A DNA stretch of 64,000 nucleotides, from positions 51,673,237-51,737,236 of the forward strand of contig NC_016133.3 of the NCBI RefSeq assembly GCF_000005505.3. Direction: 5' to 3'. The notes below the pieces were generated by a model that saw nothing but the letters and a program-made list of their open reading frames with translations, had not been told where the DNA came from and did no database searches. The DNA comes from Brachypodium distachyon. Lineage: Eukaryota; Streptophyta; Magnoliopsida; Poales; Poaceae. Below are positions 24,102-33,589 of the stretch, in pieces. The stretch's first letter is position 1. The number at the start of each line of letters is the position of its first letter. The translations under genes were made by a program, and so were the position numbers.

Positions 24102-27100
24102 ATGATTGGGGAACTGAATACTTTATTTCAGATCCAAGCCCGTGCGAAGAGGTATGATGCCTCCGAAAGGTTCTTTAACTGCAAGATGGAGGAGAACATC
24201 TCCGTTAGCGAGCACGTGCTCAGAATGTCTGGGTACGCCGACCGCCTGAGACAACTGGGAATTGAGATTCCTAATGAATTAGGCATTGACCGGGTTCTTC
24301 AGTCACTACCACCTAGCTATAAAAGTTTTGTGGTGAACTACAATATGCAAGGGATGGATAGGACACTTCCTCAGCTCCTCGCGATGTTAAAAACCGCGGA
24401 GGTGGAAATCAAAAAGGAGCATCAAGTGTTGATGGTCAATAAGACCACCAGTTTCAAGAAGGCAAAGGGTAAGAAGGGAAATTTCAAGAAGGGTGGCAAA
24501 ACTGTTGCCACTCCCGCGAAGAAGCCCAAATCTGGACCTAAGCCGGATACTGAGTGCTTCTACTGCAAGGGGACTGGCCACTGGAAGCGTAACTGCCCCA
24601 AGTACTTGGCAGATAAGAAGGCTGGCAACGTCAAAGGTATATTTGATATACATGTTATTGATGTGTACCTTACTAGTACTCGTAGTAGCACCTGGGTATT
24701 TGATACTGGTTCAGTTGCTCACATTTGTAACTCGAAACAGGAGCTACAGAATAAACGAAGACTAGCAAGAGATGAGGTGACTATGCGCGTCGGGAATGGA
24801 TCAAAAGTTGATGTGATCGCCGTCGGCACGCTCCCTCTACATTTATCTTCGGGATTAGTTTTAAACCTTAGTAATTGTTATTTGGTGCCTGCGTTGAGCA
24901 TGAACATTATATCAGGATCTTGTTTAATGCAAGACGGTTATTCATTTAAATCAGAGAATAATGGTTGTTCGATTTATATGAGTAATATCTTTTATGGTCA
25001 TGCACCACTTGTGAATGGTTTATTTCTATTAAGTCTCGATAGTAGTGACACACATATTCATAATGTTAATGCCAAAAGGTGCAAAGTGGATAATGATAGT
25101 TCAACATATTTGTGGCACTGCCGTCTAGGTCATATTGGTATAAAACGCATGAAGAAACTCCATTCTGATGGACTACTTGAATCACTTGATTTTGAATCAT
25201 TTGATACATGTGAACCATGCCTCATGGGTAAGATGACTAGAACCCCGTTTTCAGGTATAATGGAACGGGCCAGTGATTTGTTGGAGATCATACATACTGA
25301 TGTGTGCGGACCAATGAGTGTTACAACGTGCGGTGGATATCGTTACTTCCTAACCTTCACAGATGACTTGAGTAGATATGGGTATATTTACTTAATGAAA
25401 AACACGTCTGAGACATTTGAAAAATTCAAGGAATTTCAGAATGAAGTGGAGAATCATCGTAACAAGAAAATTAAATTTCTACGATCGGATCGTGGAGGTG
25501 AATATTTGAGTTACGAGTTTGGCACGCATTTAAGACAATGTGGAATTGTTTCACAACTTACGCCGCCTGGAACACCACAACGCAATGGTGTGTCCGAACG
25601 TCGTCATCGTACTTTATTGGATATGGTACGGTCTATGATGTCTCTTACTGATTTGCCACTGTCGTTTTGGGGTTATGCATTAGAGACAGCCGCATTCACT
25701 TTAAATAGGGCACCATCTAAATCCGTTGAAACGACACCGTATGAATTATGGTTTGGCAAGAAACCTAAGCTGTCCTTTCTTAAAGTTTGGGGATGCGAAG
25801 CTTATGTAAAAAGGCTACAACCTGATAAGCTCGAACCCAAGTCGGAAAAATGCGTCTTCATAGGATACCCTAAAGAAACAATTGGGTACACCTTCTATCA
25901 CGGATCCGAAGGAAAAGTGTTTGTCGCTAAGAACGGGTCCTTTCTAGAGAAGGAGTTTCTCTCGAAAGAAGTGAGTGGGAGGAAGGTAGAGCTCGATGAG
26001 GTTATTGAAGCTTCTCTCGAATTTGAGTGTAGCGCAGCACCAGAAACTGTTCCCGTGCATCCTGCATCAGCTAGAGAGGAAGCTAATGATAATGATCATG
26101 AAGTTTTGAATGAGACAACTACTGAACTTCGCAGGTCGACGAGAACACGTAATACTCCTGAGTGGTACAATGTTCGTGTCATGAATGTCATGTTGTTGGA
26201 CAACGATGAACCTGCGAATTATGAGGAAGCGATGATGAGCCCAGACTCCGAAAAATGGTTAGAAGCCATGAAATCCGAAATGGGATCCATGTATGAAAAC
26301 CAAGTATGGACTTTGGTAGACTTACCGAATGACCGAAAGGCCGTTGAGAACAAATGGATTTTCAAGAAGAAAACAGATGCTGATGGAAATGTTACCGTCT
26401 ATAAAGCTCGACTTGTCGCAAAAGGTTTTCGACAAATTCAAGGAGTTGACTACGATGAGACTTTCTCACCCGTAGCGATGCTAAAGTCTGTTCGGATTAT
26501 GTTAGCAATTGCTGCATTTTTCGATTACGAAATCTGGCAGATGGATGTCAAAACCGCGTTCCTTAATGGTCACATTGAGGAAGAATTATACATGGTTCAG
26601 CCCAAAGGTTTTGTCAATCCTAAGGATGCTAATAAGGTATGCAAACTTCAGCGTTCCATTTATGGGCTGAAGCAAGCATCTCGGAGTTGGAATCTCCATT
26701 TTGATAAGGTGATCAAAGGGTTTGGATTTGTCCAAACTCACGGAGAAGCTTGTATTTACAAGAAAGTGAGTGGGAGCTCTGTAGCATTTCTAATACTGTA
26801 TGTGGATGACATATTGCTGATTGGGAATGATATAGAACTTCTTAAAAGTGTTAAAGGCTATTTGAATAAAAGTTTTTCAATGAAAGACCTTGGTGAAGCA
26901 GCTTACATATTAGGCATCAAGATTTATAGAGATAGATCAAGACGCCTGATAGGACTTACACAAAGTACATACCTTGACAAAGTTTTGAAAAGGTTCAAAA
27001 TGGATCAAGCAAAGAAAGGGTTCTTGCCCATGTTGCAAGGTAAGATATTGAGTAAGACTCAGTGTCCAGCTTCGGCAGAAGATACAGAAAAGATGAATAG

Positions 27101-27782
27101 TATCCCCTATGCCTCAGCCATAGGCTCTATTATGTATGCCATGCTGTGTACTAGACCAGACGTGTGTCATGCTGTTAGTTTGACTAGCAGGTACCAAAGT
27201 GATCCAGGAGTGGAACACTGGACAGTAGTTAAGAATATCCTTAAGTACCTAAAAAGGACTAAAGAAATGTTTCTCGTTTATGGAGGTGACGAACAGCTCG
27301 TCGTAAAGGGTTACGTCGATGCTAGTTTTGACACTGATCCGGATGACTCTAAATCTCAATCCGGATACGTATTTATTTTGAATGGTGGTGCAGTTAGCTG
27401 GAGGAGTTCCAAGCAAAGCGTTGTGACAGCATCAACAACTGAAGCGGAATATGTGGCTGCTTCAGAAGCGGCACAGGAAGGAGTTTGGATGAAGGAGTTC
27501 ATATCTGAACTTGGTGTGGTTCCGAGTGCGTTGGATCCCATGGACATCTATTGTGACAACACTGGTGCCATAGCCAACACCAAGGAGCCGAGGTCTCACA
27601 AGAATTCCAAACATATTAAACGCCGGTTTCACACTATTCGTGAATATGTCAAGGATGGTGACATAAAGATTTGCAAAGTACATACGGATCTGAATGTCGC
27701 AGACCCGTTGACTAAACCTCTTCCACGAGCAAAACATGATCAACACCAAGACTCCATGGGTGTTAGATTTATTACAATGTAA
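24102..27782 (+). CDS. Copia gag-pol polyprotein, long intact frame lacking the gag N-terminus
   Basis: 1226 residues from the first ATG after the junction; the original start is lost. Domains in copia order: gag remainder; CCHC knuckle CFYCKGTGHWKRNC (152-165); protease WVFDTGS (Asp201); integrase zinc site H339-H344-C370-C373 and catalytic Asp400, Asp463 (LRSDRGGEY) and Glu499; RT with QMDVKTAFLNG and YVDD (900-903); RNase H with GYVDASFDTD, STTEAEY and YCDN. All catalytic residues I could check are present and there is no internal stop, so the insertion is much younger than the broken elements around it. The frame would still produce protein if read from an outside promoter, but that is speculation. 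Confidence 0.93.
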   Translation: MIGELNTLFQIQARAKRYDASERFFNCKMEENISVSEHVLRMSGYADRLRQLGIEIPNELGIDRVLQSLPPSYKSFVVNYNMQGMDRTLPQLLAMLKTAEVEIKKEHQVLMVNKTTSFKKAKGKKGNFKKGGKTVATPAKKPKSGPKPDTECFYCKGTGHWKRNCPKYLADKKAGNVKGIFDIHVIDVYLTSTRSSTWVFDTGSVAHICNSKQELQNKRRLARDEVTMRVGNGSKVDVIAVGTLPLHLSSGLVLNLSNCYLVPALSMNIISGSCLMQDGYSFKSENNGCSIYMSNIFYGHAPLVNGLFLLSLDSSDTHIHNVNAKRCKVDNDSSTYLWHCRLGHIGIKRMKKLHSDGLLESLDFESFDTCEPCLMGKMTRTPFSGIMERASDLLEIIHTDVCGPMSVTTCGGYRYFLTFTDDLSRYGYIYLMKNTSETFEKFKEFQNEVENHRNKKIKFLRSDRGGEYLSYEFGTHLRQCGIVSQLTPPGTPQRNGVSERRHRTLLDMVRSMMSLTDLPLSFWGYALETAAFTLNRAPSKSVETTPYELWFGKKPKLSFLKVWGCEAYVKRLQPDKLEPKSEKCVFIGYPKETIGYTFYHGSEGKVFVAKNGSFLEKEFLSKEVSGRKVELDEVIEASLEFECSAAPETVPVHPASAREEANDNDHEVLNETTTELRRSTRTRNTPEWYNVRVMNVMLLDNDEPANYEEAMMSPDSEKWLEAMKSEMGSMYENQVWTLVDLPNDRKAVENKWIFKKKTDADGNVTVYKARLVAKGFRQIQGVDYDETFSPVAMLKSVRIMLAIAAFFDYEIWQMDVKTAFLNGHIEEELYMVQPKGFVNPKDANKVCKLQRSIYGLKQASRSWNLHFDKVIKGFGFVQTHGEACIYKKVSGSSVAFLILYVDDILLIGNDIELLKSVKGYLNKSFSMKDLGEAAYILGIKIYRDRSRRLIGLTQSTYLDKVLKRFKMDQAKKGFLPMLQGKILSKTQCPASAEDTEKMNSIPYASAIGSIMYAMLCTRPDVCHAVSLTSRYQSDPGVEHWTVVKNILKYLKRTKEMFLVYGGDEQLVVKGYVDASFDTDPDDSKSQSGYVFILNGGAVSWRSSKQSVVTASTTEAEYVAASEAAQEGVWMKEFISELGVVPSALDPMDIYCDNTGAIANTKEPRSHKNSKHIKRRFHTIREYVKDGDIKICKVHTDLNVADPLTKPLPRAKHDQHQDSMGVRFITM

Positions 27783-27800
27783 ACTAGATTATTGACTCTA

Positions 27801-27815
27801 GTGCAAGTGGGAGAC
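27801..27815 (+). promoter_or_regulatory. Polypurine tract of the copia element
   Basis: GTGCAAGTGGGAGAC lies immediately before the TGTTGG of the 3' LTR, the site used to prime plus-strand DNA synthesis. Its form (AAGTGGGAGA) is usual for BARE-group elements. Confidence 0.85.
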
Positions 27816-29514
27816 TGTTGGAAATATGCCCTAGAGGCAATAATAAATTTGTTATTATCATATTTCATTGTTCTTGATAAATGTTTATTGCCCATGCTAT
27901 AATTGTATTGATTGGAAACTCAAATACATGTGTGGATAAATAAACAAATACCGTGTCCCTAATACGCCTCTACTAGATTAGCTCGTTGATTAAAGATGGT
28001 TAAGGTTTCCTAACCATAGACATATGTTGTCATTTAATAACGAGATCATATCATTAGGAGAATGATGTGATGGACAGACCCAAACCTAAACATAGCTTTT
28101 GATCGTGTCACTTAAGTTTAAGTTGCTTATGTTTTATTATGTCAAGTATTATTTCTTTAGACCATGAGATCATGCCACTCCCTAGTACTGGAAGAATACT
28201 TTGTGGGCATCAACCGTCATCTCGTAACTGGGTGATCATAAAGGTGTTTTTCAGGTATCCCAGAAGGTGCTTGTTGGGTTGTATGGATCAAGACTGGGAT
28301 TTGTCACTCCTTGTGACGGAGAGATATCTCTGGGCCCTCTCGGTAATATAACATCCTAATGAGCTTGCAAGCATGTGACTAATGTGTTTAGTTGCGGGGG
28401 TATTATATTACGGAACGAGTAAAGAGAACTTGCCGGTAACGAGATTAAACTAGGTATGGCGATACCGACGATCAAATCTCGGGCAAGTAATATATCGCGA
28501 GACAAAGAGAATTGGATACTGGATTAATTGAATCCTCGACATAGTGGTTCAACCGATGAGATCTTCGTGGAATATGTGGGAACTATTATGGACATCCAGG
28601 TCCCGCTATTGGTTATTGATATTTGATCATGTCCACATGTTCTCGAACCCGTAGGGTCACACACTTAACGTTTCATGTTGCTTGGGTTAGATGAGATAAA
28701 TGATGATGATATCGAATTATGATTCGGAGTCTTGGATGAGATCCTAGACGCAACGAGGAGCTCCGGAATGTTCCGGAGATAAAGATTTATATATGGAAAG
28801 TTGTTTTCAGGGTTCTGGAAAGTTTGGAATATTTCCCGGTTTTGACCGGGAAGCTTCTAGAAGGTTCCGGAGGGATCCGGAGGGTTCCACCTTGAGGCCC
28901 ACCTATCCCTGGGCTAAATGGGCCTGTGAGGGAGCACCCTGGCCTTAATGGGCCGAGGGGCTAGCCCACAGGGCCCATGCGGCCAGGAGGAGAGTCCTGG
29001 CCGCGGGAGAGTCCTGGCCGCATGAGAGTCCTGGCCACGGGATAGTCCTGGCTGGCCACGCCTCCTCTACCCCTATATAAATAGAAGGGGGGGCAAGGGA
29101 GAGAGACACCCCAAGCTTTCAGTTGGATCTCTCTCCCCTGAGCCCTCCTCTCCTCCTCTTCTCACGCGCACGGCGTAGCCCTGCCCGTGAGAATATTCAC
29201 CATAGTCACCACGCCGTCGTGCTGCTGGGATCTCGTCTACCTCTCCCTCTCGCTTGCTGGATCGAGGAAGGAGGAGACAACGTGAAGCTGAACGTGTGGA
29301 TACCAAGGAGGTGCTGTCCGTTCGGCACTGAGATTGATCTCATTGAAAGTTCCACTACACCAACAACGATCTCGTGATCGTAACGCTTAGCGGTCTACGA
29401 GGGTATGGTGTTCATGATCCCTCTCGTTACATACATCTAGTATATATATTCTTGGGTTTTCTTCCGCACTTCTCGTAGGAAATTTTTTTTGTTTCCTATG
29501 CAACGAACCTAACA
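27816..29514 (+). repeat. 3' LTR of the copia element
   Basis: About 1.7 kb, TGTTGGAAAT...CGAACCTAACA, close to the length of BARE-type LTRs. A TATA box (CTATATAAATAG) lies at about 29,074-29,085. Just upstream, 28,985-29,060 holds four imperfect tandem copies of an AGTCCTGGCCGCG-like unit. A second LTR of this general group, in reverse orientation and split, lies at 33096-37906. Confidence 0.9.
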
Positions 29515-29557
29515 ACCACACCTAGCCGGGCAACGGGTGAAACTCCTTTCGCCCTTG

Positions 29558-31425
29558 TGAAGCGATCCTCCCCCTTACTAGGGTTCGATCTCTGTGCTTA
29601 TTGTGCTAGTCCCTGGATCGACTCACTAGCACACACAGTTTCATTATGAAATATACAGAAGCAAAGGTCAAAGTACTTTATTACATCGCATCATCCAGAA
29701 TTTAATAGTACTTACTACCTCGCATGACCTCTAGGGCCAGCATAAAACAAATACTGTTTCAACGTCATAAAACAATGTTTCAAAATACTGCAGCGGAAAA
29801 GGGTGGAACATAAGGGCCACACTGCTCCAAGGTGAGAGCATGTTGGAATAAGCACATGACCCACGACAAACGACGAACCTCACTTATCGTGGGATCCACC
29901 AGCATTGTTAATTGCAGCCACTATGGGGTCAATACATTTGAATGTATTGGCAAGTTCACTAGAGTTATAAAGGACCTACCAAGTACATGCATAGTTTGGC
30001 TAGGAAGGGTTTGACTATTTGCATAAAAGCATCATAGTTCAATCCTATCATTTTTAAACAAGTAGTTTTTAATTCTATTGGACACGGGGTAGAAACACCC
30101 ATGCTCCTATTAGCCTAAGCACATTGAGTAGAAATATCAATGCTCCTACCCAGTTCAAACCATTCATTTTATTAGGAAATTGGAGTGAGTGAGACCTTCC
30201 TTACAGCCCCAATATCTAGTTGCTCATAATTGTCCGTAACCGGGGACACGGCTAAGCACTTAGTTTGACACTCTCAAGAGATGGTACACTTTACCCATAA
30301 GAAATCGACGTGTTAATCCCTTACTGTCCTCAGGGTAGAGTAGCAACGGCATCGACTACAGGAATTTTCAGAACATAACCCCCCAGACCACCTGAGGGAC
30401 GCGCCCCCACCTACACTGCTACATACCGATGTCACCTCGGATCCGGGTTCATATTTCTTACATCCATCCTGGCAGAGCCCATACTACCATATGGTTGTAC
30501 TGGAAGCTACTAAACAGGAAACTAGTCCAGTCTCTGGTTACCCTGGGTGGCATCCCACATTGTGACGCAGGCGCTCCCCTAATCGCACGGGGAGACGACC
30601 ATGGACGCTCCCGAATCGCACGGAGAGACGACTCAGCGGGCCCCATAGAAATGGACCTAACGTCACGACATCCGAAAACTCAAAGCAGCCCACTCAGGAC
30701 GATTCATTGAATTACTGGTTTTGCCATACAATTGGAAAATCATATTGTAATTCAATAGTATCACATTGTAATAATACCACCCTCGTATATTATAATAGCA
30801 TAGCATTTTACTACTACGATGGCGATTGGTGGTGTGGACATGGCAAAGGGTATCCTATACTACCAAGACAGATCATAGCTAGCATAGATATAATAATAAT
30901 CCTGACGATGCAACTAATAAAATTTAGTGCATAATAAAATAATGGGTATATGATCAAAGTGAAATTGCCTTGATAGTAGTTGGTATTCAGACACTCTTCA
31001 CAGTCACACAGTTCGCTCTCCGAAAAAACTAAACAATACAAACAATGCATACATAAACACACCATACAAACAAAGAATATGTATGCCATGATGCAATGCA
31101 AAACATGTGACATGAGTGGGTTGATTTTATTCGGGTGATCTATTGGTCCAAGGCATTGATAATTTAAGCACATGTAATTAGGGTTTAAACAAAAAGGCAA
31201 AGGCTAGGGTTTAAACCCTAAAACAAGGTTTTATTTGCATCAGCCAAATAAATTAATTCAAAATATTTATTTCTCTGTCCCATTGGACAGAGGATAATAA
31301 AACAAATTTTTGGGCACTGGTTTCATTCAAAAATGAGTTCTAAATAATTAGTTATGATTTAAAAGGCATAAAACCCTATTCTGTAATTTGAATGTGATTC
31401 TAATATTCAAATTTGAAAATGGACA
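29558..31425 (-). repeat. 3' part of a long LTR, minus orientation
   Basis: The reverse complement matches 35,030-36,872 over about 1.8 kb, as judged at several anchors: AACTGTGTGTGCTAGTGAGT at the end, CTCATAATTGTCCGTAACCG, and ACATGTTTTGCATTGCATCA. It ends TGAAGC on the plus strand (LTR end GCTTCA). The first half of the LTR is absent. The 43 bp between the copia LTR and this end are unassigned. Confidence 0.75.
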
Positions 31426-31429
31426 CTTG

Positions 31430-32556
31430 CCGAAAAATGTTTTCAAAATAAAACCAAAATGTTTTATCTGGATGGAGTGGTATGATGGAGGCCAGTTGGC
31501 TGTCGGCAAGTGTTGTAGCTCTGTAACGGGTACACGCTCAGGAGAAGGTGGGGACCGCCGTCCAGAAATCCAAGATTTCAAACCTTCTCATGTACCCAAA
31601 GGCTTCTTGTGCAACCACTTGGTATTATGGACTCTGGCTTGGTCGACTAACTAGCGGGAAACCCTTACCTGGGTATCGCCATCCGGAGAGGAGCCAATGT
31701 GCTCATATGGGGCGGGCGGTGCCATAATTAGGTATCAGGGGGCTTCTAGTGAAAGACTTCGTCACAATCTTTACCTGTTGCGCACGCTTGTAGTCAGGCA
31801 ACACCTTGGACTGATTGTGTCAAGTGGGTAAAGTGTACAAACCTCTCGAGAGTGTCAATCTAATCGATTAGCCATGCCCCTGGTTACGGGCGACTTTGAG
31901 TCATTAAGTCAGGAGAAGTGGAGATCTTCAAGTTTTGTTTTCAAAAACCCCAAAACTGTTTTGACTCGATGGAAGGTTCCACAGAATGAGTCAGGGGAAA
32001 AAGGGATGCTATGTGAGTGTTAGTTGACCCAGAGTGCATAGCTAGGTCGTGGAGTGAACATCCGCAGAATGACCATACTATTGATCAAACCCTATTTTAT
32101 CAAAACTTCAGGATTAGAGATTTTCAAAGGAAAATACTATGAGTAATTCAAAACCCCAAAAGCAGCATTTTGCAAAACCAAACCCTAGTAGCCAAACTAG
32201 AAAATCCTTCATCATTTCAATGCATTTCTCCTAACCACACATGTGTGACTTGCAAGTACATTCAATGTACTGACCTGCACCTATCATGTGCAGAGAGTGA
32301 CGCTTAAGAAGAAGACGCAGGGTCGCGAGTCTACACTCAACTTGCCTGTGGCGTTGATGGGACTCCCTCTTTATCAGTTTATTTTATTTTGAACTTCCGC
32401 TTGGTTTGTATTAAGTACTCTGGATTTGTAATTCGAACCGATGTAATAGACATGTGTATGGTACTTCATCAATGGAACTGTGTGTGCTAGCATTTGATCC
32501 AGGGACTAGCACAGATTACATAGAGGTCCGGATCCTTACGGGTCTGGGTCGCCACA
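31430..32556 (+). repeat. 3' part of another LTR, plus orientation
   Basis: Non-coding sequence with features of LTR ends: GGTAAAGTGTACAAACCTCTCGAGAGTGTC blocks like those of the neighbouring LTRs in wording but not the same family, a GAACTGTGTGTGCTAGCA motif, and an end GGTCTGGGTCGCCACA at 32556. The partner LTR and internal region are not in the window, so this is a fragment or a truncated solo LTR. The CACTA-derived sequence starts right after it. Confidence 0.5.
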
Positions 32557-32995
32557 CCGAGCAGCGATTGAGAAGTACCTTTGTGGGCGGACAGGGTCGC
32601 AGGACGTCGGCAGCGGGCTTGGGGAGGAGGGAGAAGGCGACGGTGGGCTTGGGGACGAGGACGCGGGGTGGCGGCGGGCTCTAGGCGCGGTGGCGAGGAC
32701 GACGAGGCGGCGGGCTCCGGGCGCGGTGGCGAGGACGAGGACGAGGATGAGGAGGTCAGCGGCGGGCTCGGGCAGTGCGGAGGGGGGGGGGGATGGCGGC
32801 GGCGGCGTCGCGAAATTCCGGCAGGGCTTCGCCCGCAAAGGGTCAGAGCGCCCACTGCTGGTCGGCTGTGAAGCGACGCGCAGGCGAGAAGAGGCGAGAA
32901 GAATGACGGGCTAGGGTTTGGGTGTTCTTTTATGTGCCGAAGCACATCAGTAACAGTCGGGTAAGGGAGCCGACCGTTATTGATCATTCACTCAT
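32557..32995. repeat. CACTA internal repeat unit, copy A
   Basis: A GC-rich block resembling 39,415-39,793 in the same orientation over about 380 bp: GGCTCGGGCAG, GCAGGGCTTCGCCCGC, GGGTCAGAGCGCCCACTGC, GTGAAGCGACGCGCAGGCGA and GGGTTTGGGTGTTCTTTTAT occur in both, ending at GATCATTCACTCAT. Copy A is joined directly to the 3' end of the Transposase_24-type gene. Confidence 0.85.
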
Positions 32996-33095
32996 ATTCT
33001 CTAGCACGTTGATCCTCCAGCATGTCATGCACTGGAGGCACCCTGCCTGCGGCCTCGAGAATTCGGTCCTGCTTGCGCCAGACCTTCTTCTTCCC
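32988..33095 (-). pseudogene. C-terminal end of the CACTA Transposase_24-type protein, cut off by the solo LTR
   Basis: On the minus strand this continues the frame that breaks off at 37,912: the next residues are KKKVWRKQDRILEAAG..., ending at a TGA at 32,988. Counting the TTCCC duplication only once keeps the reading frame across the insertion. The stop lies where repeat copy A begins, so the natural C-terminus may have been longer. Confidence 0.75.
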
Positions 33096-33589
33096 TGTTG
33101 GGGAACGCGGTAAGCTACGCTAGCACAAAATAAAAATTCTACCGATTCCGCCCGGATCAATGCTGTAGATAATGGATCAGGAGATTACCACTAGACGCGC
33201 TGACCCGTAGCGGAAGTAGAGTCCATGATGCGTGTCGATGCCGAGTAGTCGTTCGTCTTGCTCCTCCTTGGCGATCCCACGAGCAGTTCGTCCAAGCACC
33301 GCAGTTGTAGCGCCTTCGACGTATCCACATGTATAGGGAGGAACTCCGTGCGGCGGACTGCTAGATCCAATCACAAGGTTTTGGGCGTGGAGGTGTGATG
33401 GCCGAGTATAACTCGCGTCTGGGCTGGTGTCCCCTAGCCGGGTTGGTCTCCTCCACTTATATAGACGTCCCTAGTGGGCTCAACACTTGAGGCCCGTTAG
33501 GAGTCTAAGCCCGATACGAGTTGGATCTGATCCAACTCGGTCCCCACCCCTTAAGCGTGTGACCCTACAGGTTCACGGTCAGTCGGAGA

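Larger units (their letters stand above)
24072..29514 (+). mobile_element. Ty1/copia element of the BARE/Angela group, 5'-truncated
   Basis: Comprises a gag-pol ORF, polypurine tract and 3' LTR. The 5' LTR, primer site and the first part of gag are missing, and the first copia codons (..FEHHSAYAMIGELN) directly follow gypsy RT sequence. The LTR begins TGTTGGAAATATGCCCTAGA, the start typical of the Triticeae BARE/WIS/Angela group. The right edge is at 29514, where another LTR fragment follows. Without a 5' LTR and PBS the element cannot transpose by itself. Confidence 0.9.

Noticed and set aside
32487..32987. 166-residue Ser/Pro/Arg-rich minus-strand frame and its counterpart at 39,380-39,787
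   Set aside because: Low-complexity frames in the duplicated GC-rich CACTA unit; they do not share codon-level conservation that I can see.
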